DNA from: Treponema sp.
GTDB lineage: Bacteria; Spirochaetota; Spirochaetia; Treponematales; Treponemataceae
Direction: 5' to 3'
DNA: 64,000 bases
Assembly: GCA_017551705.1 (NCBI GenBank)
Contig: JAFZLA010000010.1
Coordinates: 62,001-126,000, forward strand
Shown: piece after piece, positions 18,937 through 26,803 of the stretch
Position numbering within the stretch: the stretch's first letter is position 1
Layout: each line of letters opens with the position of its first letter
Made by a program: the position numbers and the translations under genes
Notes under the pieces: generated by a model
What the model saw: the letters and a program-made list of their open reading frames with translations, nothing else
Database searches by the model: none
What the model was told of the DNA's origin: nothing

Positions 18937-19341
18937 ATGGCTAAAGAAAACAAACCACAAGCTAAATTCTTTTGCGAAAACTGCGGAGCCGAAGTGGCCC
19001 AAAGCGCCCGCTTTTGCGGAAAGTGCGGCCGCTTTTTCTCCTCAGTGCGCTGCCCTGTCTGCGGAAAGACCGGCTCGTCAAACATGTTCGCAAACGGCTG
19101 CCCTTCTTGCGGCTACGGCGGAAAAGACCAGCTCGGCATTGCCGGAATGAGCTCGGCGGCCGCCAAAATGCAAAAGGACGCTCAAACTAAAGGACACTTT
19201 TACGTCCACAAAAAATATCCCGCCGCAAAAAAAAGCGGGCGGTCCCGCGGTGACGGAAGCCTGCCCGTTTGGATTTACGCCGTAACCTTCGCCGCGCTTG
19301 TTGTCATACTAGCCGGCGTCGTCAGGTGCGCGCTGATTTAA
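18937..19341 (+). CDS. Double zinc-ribbon membrane protein (134 aa)
   Basis: The first 60 residues carry two or three zinc ribbons: CENCG, CGKCG, CPVCG and CPSCG, with about 10-18 residues between pairs. A basic Lys/Arg-rich middle follows, and one membrane segment ends the chain (about 111-130). The family resembles the many zinc-ribbon plus single-helix proteins of unknown role. It follows the previous gene by 15 bases and probably shares its transcript. Confidence 0.65.
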   Translation: MAKENKPQAKFFCENCGAEVAQSARFCGKCGRFFSSVRCPVCGKTGSSNMFANGCPSCGYGGKDQLGIAGMSSAAAKMQKDAQTKGHFYVHKKYPAAKKSGRSRGDGSLPVWIYAVTFAALVVILAGVVRCALI

Positions 19342-19345
19342 ATTT

Positions 19346-20452
19346 TTAGATTACCATATTCATTGAAGCGCGGACTTCTTCCAAAGTAGCCTGCGCGATT
19401 TCCCTAGCCTGCTTGACTCCGTCCAACAAGACTTGCCTGATGTAGGCAGGGTCGGCCTCCAATTTGGCGCGCTCTTGGCGCAAGGGGCGCAGCTTTTCGT
19501 TTATGGCCTTGGTAAGCTCGGCCTTGAGCGCTCCGCCGCCGCCGTCACCCAAACGCTCGGCGACCGCCTCAGGCGTTTCGTCGGTGCACAAAGAAATCAA
19601 TTGCAAAAGGTTTGAAACCTCGGGGCGGTTCTCGGGGTCGTATGTGATGTGGCGGTCGCTGTCTGTCTTGGCCTTTTTGATCAAGGCGGCAGTTTCGTCT
19701 TCTGTGTTGTGAAGGAAGACGCAGTTGTTGAGCGACTTGCTCATCTTGGCCTGGCCGTCCAAGCCCTTGATAAGAGGAGTCTTTGCAAGGAGCGCGTAAG
19801 GCTCCGGGAAAATCTCCTTTCCGGCGCCGTACTTGTTGTTGAAGCGGCGGGCGATGGTTCGGGTTATCTCCAAGTGAGGGAGCTGGTCCTTTCCGACGGG
19901 AACGACGTTGGCCTTGCAAAAGAGAATGTCGCAGGCCTGGTGGATCGGGTATGTGTACATTCCTTCGTTGACTCCGCGCTTAAAGGAGCCGCTGGCCTCG
20001 CCTTTTATGATTTCGTCTTTGACCGTGGGATTGCGAGCAAGTTCCGAGTTGCTTACAAGCGTCAGGAACGGAAGCATAAGCTGGTTTTCTTCGGGAACAT
20101 ATGAGTGCGGAAAAATGCAAACGTCCTTTCCGGGCTTGATTCCCGCGGCAAGGTAGTCGATGACCAGCTGCTTTGTGTTTTGCGAAATTTGGTCAAAGGC
20201 CTCGTGGTCGGTCAAGACTTGGTAGTCGGCAACCAAAATCATTACGGGAACGCCCATGTTTTGCAGGCGCACGCGGTTTTGCAGCGAGCCAAAGAAGTGC
20301 CCTATGTGCAGGCGGCCAGTGGGCCTGTCGCCGGTAAGAACTCGGTATTTTTTAGGATTGACCTTAATGTCGTCTTCGATTTCGCGGCTCTTTTTTAGCG
20401 CCGCCTCGTAAGTTCCGCTCATGTCGGAATATTGAATCTCATCTTTTGCCAT
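19346..20452 (-). CDS. trpS: Tryptophanyl-tRNA synthetase
   Basis: TrpS charges tRNA-Trp. The 368-residue class I synthetase has the HIGH signature as HIGH in GRLHIGHFFGSL near residue 48 and the second signature AKMSKSLNN near residue 235. The C-terminal anticodon-binding helices end with RQVLLDGVKQAREIAQATL. It is about 30 residues longer than the E. coli enzyme, mostly at the N-terminus. It faces the end of the zinc-ribbon gene with a 4-base gap, so both genes end there without a visible terminator. Confidence 0.95.
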   Translation of the reverse strand: MAKDEIQYSDMSGTYEAALKKSREIEDDIKVNPKKYRVLTGDRPTGRLHIGHFFGSLQNRVRLQNMGVPVMILVADYQVLTDHEAFDQISQNTKQLVIDYLAAGIKPGKDVCIFPHSYVPEENQLMLPFLTLVSNSELARNPTVKDEIIKGEASGSFKRGVNEGMYTYPIHQACDILFCKANVVPVGKDQLPHLEITRTIARRFNNKYGAGKEIFPEPYALLAKTPLIKGLDGQAKMSKSLNNCVFLHNTEDETAALIKKAKTDSDRHITYDPENRPEVSNLLQLISLCTDETPEAVAERLGDGGGGALKAELTKAINEKLRPLRQERAKLEADPAYIRQVLLDGVKQAREIAQATLEEVRASMNMVI

Positions 20453-20546
20453 GCGCCAATTCTACCCCATATAGATTTTTTTTTCAATAAGCGCTATTGT
20501 GAAAGCCATTAAAACGATAAAAAAAGCGTAAAAGCGCTGAGATATT

Positions 20547-21944
20547 ATGAAAACAGACGATTTTAAAAACTGGCTTGATTCATTCTTAAACTTTGAAAAG
20601 CTGCCGACAAAAAATATTTTTTGGCTGGACACGATGGAATTTTTGGCGGAACAGTTCGGCCAGCCGCAAGAGGCCGCGCCGTGCGTTCACGTTGCCGGAA
20701 GCAAGGGCAAGGGCTCGGTGTCGCGCATGATAAGTTCCATCTTGACCCAAAGCGGAAAAAAATGCGGCCTCTACACTTCCCCCCACATAAAGGACTTTTA
20801 CGAGCGCGTTTCGATTAACGGAGACTTGCTTGACGAATCTTTGTACGAAACTTGCGCGGACGAGATGCAAAAAAAAGTCGACGCGCTCAAAGACGGCGCG
20901 CTTCCGTCAGGCCGGCAAATCACTTGGTTTGAGCTTGTCACGCTCTACGCCTTTTTGTGCTTTAGGGCGGCAAAGACCGACGCAAACGTTTTTGAAGTGG
21001 GCTTGGGAGGCCGCTTGGACGCCACCAACATCGTCCGACCAAAAATCGCGGTAATAAACACAATCGAGCTTGAGCACACAGAATTTTTGGGCGACACGCT
21101 GGAAAAAATCGCCGCCGAAAAAGCGGGCATCATTAAAGAAAACACTCCGGTTCTTTGCGCCGCTTCTCCCGCCGGCGTCCGCGCGGTGTTTGAAAAAGCC
21201 GCCAAAGAAAAAAACGCGCGCCTTTACATGGCCGACGACTTGCTGGAAGAGCTGCGCTTTGATTACGAGACCGTGGCGCAAGCCCAAAACTGCGGCGGCG
21301 GCCAATACTTTATGAACGTAACAATAAAGTCGCCGCTCTTTAAACGCCCGCTCAACGCGCGCACCCGCTTGCTTGGAAAAGTCCAGGCGCAAAACGCATT
21401 CTTAGCGGCCGCCGCAGTCCGCCTTGCCTTCCCCGAAATTGACGAAGACACAATCGAACGCGGCTTGTCGAACGCGGCGCTTCCCGCGCGCTTCCAAACG
21501 ATTAACTTAAAGCGCGGCACGGACGGCAATCAAGGCCTTTTGATTGTTGACGGAGCGCACACAGTCAATTCGATTAGCGGAACGATGGAAACGTTCAACG
21601 CGATCTTTGCAAGCGACGCGCGACCCAAGCGCCTTTTGTTCGCCTGCGCCGCCGACAAGGACGTTGCCCACATCGCGCCGCTTTTTAAGCGCGCCGACGG
21701 CTCCCCCATTTTTGAGCGCGTCACAATCACAAAACTAAATTCCGCCAAGCAAAGCGACCCTCAAAAAGCCGCCGCCGCCTTTAAGTCCGCCAGCCTAGCC
21801 TTTGACTTGCAAGAAGACTACTCTGCCGCAATAAGCGCCGCCCTGTCCAGCGCCCAAAACGACGGCGCGATACTCCTTGCCACCGGCAGCTTTTATTTGG
21901 CCGCCGAGATTTTGGGGAGCGGAGAGTTAGGCGGAACTGCATAA
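20547..21944 (+). CDS. folC: Folylpolyglutamate synthase / dihydrofolate synthase FolC
   Basis: FolC adds glutamate to folates. The 465 residues contain the Mur-ligase-like ATP site HVAGSKGKGS near residue 50, LYTSPHIKDFYERVSING near 72 and FEVGLGGRLDATNI near 148, then IELEHTEFLG and the C-terminal domain with DGAHTVNS near 335. The length is in the normal range of 420-470. It is divergent from trpS. It is the last typical host gene before the accessory stretch; only 115 bases separate its stop from the first repeat of that stretch. Confidence 0.93.
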   Translation: MKTDDFKNWLDSFLNFEKLPTKNIFWLDTMEFLAEQFGQPQEAAPCVHVAGSKGKGSVSRMISSILTQSGKKCGLYTSPHIKDFYERVSINGDLLDESLYETCADEMQKKVDALKDGALPSGRQITWFELVTLYAFLCFRAAKTDANVFEVGLGGRLDATNIVRPKIAVINTIELEHTEFLGDTLEKIAAEKAGIIKENTPVLCAASPAGVRAVFEKAAKEKNARLYMADDLLEELRFDYETVAQAQNCGGGQYFMNVTIKSPLFKRPLNARTRLLGKVQAQNAFLAAAAVRLAFPEIDEDTIERGLSNAALPARFQTINLKRGTDGNQGLLIVDGAHTVNSISGTMETFNAIFASDARPKRLLFACAADKDVAHIAPLFKRADGSPIFERVTITKLNSAKQSDPQKAAAAFKSASLAFDLQEDYSAAISAALSSAQNDGAILLATGSFYLAAEILGSGELGGTA

Positions 21945-22007
21945 CGCTCTTTGCAAAAAATGCAACTTGTGATAGAATAAGGAATTAGTTGAAGGCCTAT
22001 GAATTTT

Positions 22008-22055
22008 ATGCGGCAAATTTTGCCGTATAAGAGGATTATGACGGATACGGCGAAA
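22008..22055 (+). other. Alternative hairpin-forming leader
   Basis: TATGCGGCAAA (22008-22018) can pair with TTTTGCCGTATA (22018-22029), but TTTTGCCGTAT can instead pair with ATACGGCGAAA (22045-22055) over 11 bp with one wobble. Two mutually exclusive folds sharing one arm are seen in attenuators and in recombination sites. No terminator T run follows and no gene is read across it with certainty. I cannot assign a role. Confidence 0.35.
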
Positions 22056-22059
22056 CTGT

Positions 22060-22086
22060 GTTATGTGGACGCCCGCACTGGGGCGC
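22060..22086. repeat. 27-bp direct repeat, left copy
   Basis: A 27-base sequence starting GTTATGTGGACG recurs at 25568-25594 with 24 of 27 bases the same. The right copy begins inside the R' end of an attC-like site (GTTATGT). The two copies bracket the phosphate transporter and its two-component system, 3508 bases apart. This is a candidate boundary of a mobile unit. Confidence 0.7.
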
Positions 22087-22100
22087 TTTTAAAACTAAAA

Positions 22101-22155
22101 TTTAACCCAAATTTAACGTTCTCTTACCTAACATCTAACATTCATAAACTATACT
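22101..22155 (+). promoter_or_regulatory. Pho-box-like promoter of the phosphate operon
   Basis: Four hexamers spaced exactly 11 bases apart, TTTAAC (22101), TTTAAC (22112), CTTACC (22123) and TCTAAC (22134), precede a -10 TATACT at 22150-22155; a weaker TAAAAC at 22090 extends the phase. No -35 consensus exists 17 bases upstream of the -10; the repeats occupy that place. PhoB-family regulators bind 11-bp direct repeats over the -35, and the cyanobacterial SphR site (CTTAAC-type) looks much like this. A PhoB-type gene lies in the same operon, so autoregulation is likely. Confidence 0.6.
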
Positions 22156-22175
22156 CTAGCCCAACGAGGTATTTT

Positions 22176-23504
22176 ATGAATGTAAACGTGAAAATTGTTT
22201 TCGGACTTTTGGGCGGGCTTGCACTTTTTCTGTTCGGAATGAACCTGATGAGCGAAAGCCTTAAAAAAGCAGCGGGAACAAGAATCAAGACGATTATGTC
22301 CGTGCTCGGGAGAAATCCTTTGCTTGGTGTTCTGGTCGGGGCGTTTTCAACCGCAATTTTGCAAAGCTCCAGCGCGACAACCGTAATGGTAATCGGCTTT
22401 GTTTCGGCAGGCGTGATGACTCTGCCTGTTGCAATCGCAATCATTTTTGGCGCGAACATAGGAACGACGATAACGGCTCAAATCATTGCGTTCAAGCTTT
22501 CAAATTATATCTATGTTTTCATTTTCATCGGATTTTTGATTTCGTTCATCGTAAAAAATCAGAAATGGAAAAACATCGGCATCACGATTTTTGCGTTCGG
22601 ACTTTTATTTTTGGGAATTGAAACAATGGGCGGCGTAATGAAACCGCTTGCAAAGAGCGCGGTGTTCATTCAGATGATGAAAGAAGTTTCCGGCATTCCG
22701 TTTCTCGGAGTTCTGACCGGCACTCTGATGACCGTAATCGTTCAAAGCTCCAGCGCAACGATTGCCGTTCTCCAAAACTTTGCTTCGCAAGATATAGGCG
22801 ACGGAATAACAAGCGTAATCGGACTGGGTGGCGCAATCCCGATTCTTCTGGGCGATAACATCGGAACGACAATAACGGCAATCCTCGCCTCAGTCGGCCA
22901 GTCAAAAAACGCAAAAAGAAGCGCAATCGCGCACAGCCTTTTCAACATTTCGGGCGCGCTGATTTTTATCTGGATAATTCCGTTCTTTGCGAGGTTCGTT
23001 CAGATTATCAGCCCAAAAGGAATTGATGTCGAAGTAATTTCAAGGCAGATTGCGAACGCCCACACAATTTTTAATGTTGCTATGACAATCATCTGGATTC
23101 CGCTCTTGAAAGTGATGGTAAAAATTGTCACAAGCCTTGTAAAAGACGACGAGCCAAAAAAGAACCTTCCGAAAAATGATATAGAAAATCTCCTGAATTA
23201 CAGGCTCCTCAACGAGCCGGAATCGGCCCTTTTGCTGATTCAGTCGAAGGTTGAGAAAGTTCTGAATTTTGCAATACTCACAAAGGAAAATGTTTCGGAG
23301 AATAAAATTGAGGACGAGCAGGAATTTTTTGATGAAGTCCTGTTTGTCCAAAGGGAAAGCGAAAAACTGATGAACTACATAACTGCACTGATTGCGACGA
23401 ACAATTTGAATGATGAGCAGGCTGTTTTGTGCGAGGATTTGATAATAAAACTGCACAAGGCAGAAAAAAAGCTGAACAAAGCGGTCAAAAAAGGTGTAAA
23501 ATAA
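22176..23504 (+). CDS. Na+/phosphate cotransporter with PhoU-like tail
   Basis: I start at ATG 22176 behind CGAGGT; a longer frame from 21999 would translate the leader and the 27-bp repeat. The 442 residues show two inverted Na/Pi-cotransporter repeats, each with the QSSSAT signature (LQSSSATTVM near residue 63 and VQSSSATIAV near 190), and GANIGTTIT/GDNIGTTIT motifs, with about eight membrane segments. From about residue 330 the chain turns into a soluble helical PhoU-like domain. Base use differs from the genes on either side. It is followed after 3 bases by the regulator gene; uptake of phosphate is the likely role. Confidence 0.9.
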   Translation: MNVNVKIVFGLLGGLALFLFGMNLMSESLKKAAGTRIKTIMSVLGRNPLLGVLVGAFSTAILQSSSATTVMVIGFVSAGVMTLPVAIAIIFGANIGTTITAQIIAFKLSNYIYVFIFIGFLISFIVKNQKWKNIGITIFAFGLLFLGIETMGGVMKPLAKSAVFIQMMKEVSGIPFLGVLTGTLMTVIVQSSSATIAVLQNFASQDIGDGITSVIGLGGAIPILLGDNIGTTITAILASVGQSKNAKRSAIAHSLFNISGALIFIWIIPFFARFVQIISPKGIDVEVISRQIANAHTIFNVAMTIIWIPLLKVMVKIVTSLVKDDEPKKNLPKNDIENLLNYRLLNEPESALLLIQSKVEKVLNFAILTKENVSENKIEDEQEFFDEVLFVQRESEKLMNYITALIATNNLNDEQAVLCEDLIIKLHKAEKKLNKAVKKGVK

Positions 23505-23507
23505 GCT

Positions 23508-24176
23508 ATGATTTTTCTTTTGGAAGATGATGATTCAATCAGAAAACTTGTTGAATATGCTTTGGATTCTCAGAAAATGACTTGCAGGGGATTTGCCAAG
23601 CCTTCATATTTTTGGAGCGAAATGCGCAGTTCGAGACCAGATTTGATTCTACTGGATATTATGCTGCCGGAGGAGGACGGTATTTCCGTTCTGAAAAAAC
23701 TGAAATCAAACGAGACAACCCGGCACATTCCCGTAATCATGCTGACGGCTAAAACTACTGAATACGATACGGTGATTGGTCTTGAAACAGGTGCGGACGA
23801 TTATATTCCAAAGCCATTCGGGATTATGGAACTCGTCGCGCGGATAAAGGCAGTCTTGAGAAGATATGAGGCTGTTTCAGCAGAAAAGGATTCGCTTCTT
23901 GAATGTGGGAAAATACGGCTCAGCAAGGCGAAACATCAAGTTTTTTGTGGCGAAAACGAAATCTTTCTTACGGTAAAGGAGTTTGACCTTTTGTGCATTC
24001 TTTTGGAAAACAAAGGGAACATCATAACGCGCGAGCAACTGCTTTCTAAAATCTGGAAAACGGATATTGATGTGGAAACAAGAACAGTCGATGTGCATAT
24101 CCGCTATCTTAGAAAAAAGCTCAATGACGAGAACATAATCGAAACAATCCGCGGGGTCGGGTACAGGATAAAATGA
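23508..24176 (+). CDS. PhoB-type response regulator (OmpR family)
   Basis: The 222 residues are a normal receiver plus winged-helix regulator. The receiver has the acidic pocket EDDD (residues 6-9), phospho-acceptor Asp50 in LILLDIMLP, a switch Thr in LTAKTTEYD and a Lys in PKPF. The DNA-binding domain covers about 127-222 with EFDLLCILLENKGNIITREQ and the C-terminal RTVDVHIRYLRKKL. It overlaps the kinase start by 4 bases (24173-24176). Linked to the phosphate transporter and the Pho-box-like promoter, it is probably PhoB, though the symbol is not certain without a tree. Confidence 0.88.
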   Translation: MIFLLEDDDSIRKLVEYALDSQKMTCRGFAKPSYFWSEMRSSRPDLILLDIMLPEEDGISVLKKLKSNETTRHIPVIMLTAKTTEYDTVIGLETGADDYIPKPFGIMELVARIKAVLRRYEAVSAEKDSLLECGKIRLSKAKHQVFCGENEIFLTVKEFDLLCILLENKGNIITREQLLSKIWKTDIDVETRTVDVHIRYLRKKLNDENIIETIRGVGYRIK

Positions 24177-25498
24177 AATCGTTAACTTTTAGGATTTTTA
24201 TAAACACATTTCTTGTTGGAGTGGCGGTCTATTTTGTTTGCTCGGTGATTTTTATCGAGTCGTTTTACAAGTATTTTGAAAATCAGATTTTTTCGGAACT
24301 TGAAAACGAATGCGATTATCTTTCGCTTTTGCCAAACTTTACGGACGTGAAAACCGAAAACAGAATCACTATTATTGATTTTCGGGGCAAAGTGATTTTT
24401 GACAATCAAACAAATCCCGCCAAAATGGAAAATCACGCTTCAAGAGCAGAGTTCATCGAGGCGATGGAAAAAGGCTCTGCAAAAGTTTCGCGCTATTCTT
24501 CGACAATGCTAAAAAAGACGCTTTACTTTGCAAAAAAGCTCCAAAATGGCACGGTTCTTCGCATTTCCTGCCAGCAATACACGTCGGGCGTTCTTATTTT
24601 CGCTTTAAGTCAGCCGCTTTTGTGTCTTCTCTTACTTGCGCTGATTATTTCGGGCGTGGCAGCGTCTAGCCTTTCAAAAAAAATCGCAGATTCAATTGAA
24701 AAAATCGACTTTGACAATCCTGAGAAAAACGAAACATTCAGTGAGTTCAAGCACTTCATAAAGCGGATTAGCGACGAAAACTTTGAGAAAAAGCAGCGCG
24801 AAGAAATCCGCCGTCAGTTTTCCGCGAATGTTAGCCATGAGCTAAAAACGCCTTTGACAAGCATTTCAGGCTTTGCAGAGATTATGAAAAGCGGCAGTGT
24901 TGACGAAAAAACGATGCGCAATTTCTCACAAGATATTTACAATGAAAGCCAGAGACTGATTCTTCTTGTGAACGACATTCTAAAACTCTCGAAACTCGAC
25001 GAAGAGTCAATCACGATGGAAAAAGAAGAAATCTGCATAGAAGAAATCTGCCGTGACGTAATCAAATCTTTGAAAATCTTTGCGCAGAGAAAAAATGTTT
25101 CGATTGAGCTTGAAAGCCTCACGAAAGATTGCATAAAGGGCGTTCCGACGGTCATTCAAGAGATGATTTTTAATCTTGTGGAAAACGCAATCAAATACAA
25201 CAAAGAAAACGGAAAAGTGTTCGTTAAAATCGAAAAGGTGGAGAGGGAAAAGCCTTACTTAAAACTTCTTGTCAAAGACACAGGGATAGGAATCGCCGAA
25301 AATCAGCAGGAGAGGATTTTTGAGCGTTTTTACAGGATAGACAAGAGCCGAGCAAAAGACACAAAAAGCGTGCGAACCACAGGTACAGGGCTTGGTCTTT
25401 CAATCGTAAAGCACGGCGCGAAATACCACAATGCAAAACTGAGCGTAAAAAGCAAAATCGGGGAAGGAAGTGAATTTTCCCTAATGTTTCCGATATAA
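24173..25498 (+). CDS. PhoR-type sensor histidine kinase
   Basis: The 441-residue kinase has two membrane segments (about 7-28 and 143-165) with a periplasmic part of roughly 115 residues between them. The HisKA domain has the phospho-acceptor in FSANVSHELKTPLTSISGF near residue 225, followed by the ATPase domain: N box NAIKYN, G1 DTGIGIAENQQERIFERFYR and G2 GTGLGLSIVK. No PAS domain separates the second helix from HisKA, unlike many PhoR proteins. It is translationally coupled to the regulator gene and ends 10 bases before an attC-like site. Confidence 0.88.
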   Translation: MKSLTFRIFINTFLVGVAVYFVCSVIFIESFYKYFENQIFSELENECDYLSLLPNFTDVKTENRITIIDFRGKVIFDNQTNPAKMENHASRAEFIEAMEKGSAKVSRYSSTMLKKTLYFAKKLQNGTVLRISCQQYTSGVLIFALSQPLLCLLLLALIISGVAASSLSKKIADSIEKIDFDNPEKNETFSEFKHFIKRISDENFEKKQREEIRRQFSANVSHELKTPLTSISGFAEIMKSGSVDEKTMRNFSQDIYNESQRLILLVNDILKLSKLDEESITMEKEEICIEEICRDVIKSLKIFAQRKNVSIELESLTKDCIKGVPTVIQEMIFNLVENAIKYNKENGKVFVKIEKVEREKPYLKLLVKDTGIGIAENQQERIFERFYRIDKSRAKDTKSVRTTGTGLGLSIVKHGAKYHNAKLSVKSKIGEGSEFSLMFPI

Positions 25499-25508
25499 TG
25501 TAATAATC

Positions 25509-25574
25509 ACATAACATGCGCTTCAAATCGGATGTCGGGTCTACGCCCGCCACCGTTTAAGCGCGTAGTTATGT
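25509..25574. other. attC-like integron recombination site 1 (66 bp)
   Basis: The outer boxes ACATAAC (25509-25515) and GTTATGT (25568-25574) are exact inverse complements. Inside, GCGCTT (25518-25523) pairs with AAGCGC (25559-25564), AAA (25525-25527) pairs with TTT, and CGG (25529-25531) pairs with CCG, leaving single unpaired bases C24 and T28 on one arm only. A terminal CGGG/CCCG hairpin closes the site. Outer simple sites plus extra-helical bases on one strand are the hallmark of integron attC sites. Confidence 0.65.
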
Positions 25575-25594
25575 GGATGTCCGCAATGGGGCGC
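25568..25594. repeat. 27-bp direct repeat, right copy
   Basis: This is the second copy of the repeat at 22060-22086, with three mismatches. It starts exactly at the R' box of attC-like site 1, so the point where integron recombination would cut (after the G of GTT) lies at its first base. The next gene starts 39 bases further on. Confidence 0.7.
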
Positions 25595-25632
25595 AGGTTA
25601 AATAAAAAAGATTATAGAGGAACTGTTGAAAC

Positions 25633-26337
25633 ATGGATGATTTTGTTTTCATTTCGGTTTTAATTACTGTTTGTTTTTTAGTTTTAGAGGTGTTTTTTAT
25701 TGTGGAAGATATTTTAGGCTTGAAGAGCTTTTATGTACAGCGTCCATCAAAAAATAAGAGTATTAAGTATTTTGGTCTAGGATTTTTACGAATACTGTTG
25801 TTTTTAGCAATAGTGTTTTTTTCTTCATTTTTGCTCAATCTTATTCCTTATTTATATTACTGGGGTGGAAGAAATATGGCACTGATTGAAGCTCTGAGAC
25901 CTGAATTAAATTCAAGGTTAAACCTTTTGCACTTTGTTTTTTACTTTTTTTTTCCTGTTTCACTAGTTTATATAGCAATTGTTAAAATTATAAAAAAGAA
26001 AATTGCACTATCAATTGTTTTTCCAATGATAGCATTTTGTGGATTTGCATTATTAATGGTAGTTCTTTTCGATTATGAATATAAGTATTATAGGAATCCT
26101 TTGGCAGATACGCGAGTTTCCTCGTCTTTTAAGCCGTTGAATGTACCCGAACTAAAAGAAGGAATGTCAAAGAATGATGTTCTGGAACTTCTAGGAGATC
26201 CCCTTGAAAAACTTGAAAACGAATTTGTTTATGCAAAAAGAAATGGAATAGGTTGGTATGAGTATCTTTGTCTTGATGTGTATTTCGAAAATGACATAGT
26301 AAAAAAAATAGACAAAAGATGGGAATACGAGGATTAA
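25633..26337 (+). CDS. Cassette membrane protein with BamE/SmpA-like C-terminus
   Basis: The 234 residues start behind AGAGGAAC. Three or four membrane segments fill residues 1-145 (about 3-26, 48-74, 95-118, 124-143). The last 70 residues form a soluble domain with LKEGMSKNDVLELLGDPLEK, which matches the SmpA/OmlA/BamE-type fold that binds partners. The gene is strongly AT-rich compared with host genes, and it lies alone between two attC-like sites, as integron cassette genes do. I do not know the function of this combination. Confidence 0.65.
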   Translation: MDDFVFISVLITVCFLVLEVFFIVEDILGLKSFYVQRPSKNKSIKYFGLGFLRILLFLAIVFFSSFLLNLIPYLYYWGGRNMALIEALRPELNSRLNLLHFVFYFFFPVSLVYIAIVKIIKKKIALSIVFPMIAFCGFALLMVVLFDYEYKYYRNPLADTRVSSSFKPLNVPELKEGMSKNDVLELLGDPLEKLENEFVYAKRNGIGWYEYLCLDVYFENDIVKKIDKRWEYED

Positions 26338-26376
26338 TGTTTCTTATTAAAATCGATTTTGATATTTTATAATGTC

Positions 26377-26436
26377 ACATAACAAAGGTTCGTAGCCGAC
26401 AGGCAGTCAAGCTGCCTGCGGTACAACCAGTTGTTT
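26377..26436. other. attC-like integron recombination site 2 (60 bp)
   Basis: The left box ACATAAC (26377-26383) is identical to site 1; the right box is GTTGTTT (26430-26436). Between them GTA pairs with TAC, CCG with CGG and CAGGCAG with CTGCCTG, with single unpaired bases C, G and A on the left arm only. The right half after the cut point differs from site 1, as expected because it belongs to the next cassette. A possible -10 (TATAAT, 26368-26373) lies just before it. Confidence 0.65.
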
Positions 26437-26479
26437 CACGGATATGTCTCCAAAATCGCATTCATCGGCCATTTTTTTT

Positions 26480-26508
26480 GTGACAAAATAACAAAAGCGC
26501 GCTATAAT
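26480..26508 (+). promoter_or_regulatory. Promoter of the DUF4160/DUF2442 pair
   Basis: GTGACA (26480-26485, one base from consensus) and TATAAT (26503-26508) are 17 bases apart. A ribosome site GGAGG at about 26517-26521 precedes the ATG at 26529. The pair therefore has its own promoter inside the accessory region. Confidence 0.7.
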
Positions 26509-26528
26509 AAAGCCGTGGAGGTTGAAAA

Positions 26529-26795
26529 ATGCCAAGCATAAGCAGTTTTTATGGACTTTCGATATATATGTACAACAATGGAAAAGAACACAATCCGCCA
26601 CATTTTCATGTGTATTATGGCGACAAAGAGTGCGTCATAAACATTCATGAATGCGCAATGGCGGAGGGCGACATGCCGCAAAACAAACTTAGACTTATCC
26701 TTGCGTGGTGCGAAATTCATAAAGACGAGTTGTTGCAAAACTGGGAACTAGCAATGAAAGAAAAGAAACTTAAAAAGATTTCGCCCTTGCGCTAG
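26529..26795 (+). CDS. DUF4160 protein, probable toxin partner
   Basis: This 88-residue protein has the DUF4160 pattern: ISSFYGLSIYMYNNGKEHNPPHFHVYYGD with the HNPPHFHV core near residue 22, and INIHECAMAEGDMP further on. DUF4160 is regularly found next to DUF2442, as here (9-base gap), and the pair is widely treated as a toxin-antitoxin-like unit; which part is toxic is not settled. Such pairs are common in integron cassettes and genomic islands, which fits the attC-like site just upstream. Confidence 0.8.
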   Translation: MPSISSFYGLSIYMYNNGKEHNPPHFHVYYGDKECVINIHECAMAEGDMPQNKLRLILAWCEIHKDELLQNWELAMKEKKLKKISPLR

Positions 26796-26803
26796 GAGGC
26801 GTT

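Noticed and set aside
22060-22066. Complete third attC site ending at the left GTTATGT
   Set aside because: The stem has no ACATAAC-type left box within 120 bases and no unpaired-base pattern, so only a boundary-like repeat can be supported.
21999-22175. 59-codon N-terminal extension of the Na/Pi cotransporter
   Set aside because: It would translate the hairpin, the 27-bp repeat and the Pho-box-like promoter; the ATG at 22176 has a ribosome site and begins the first transporter helix.
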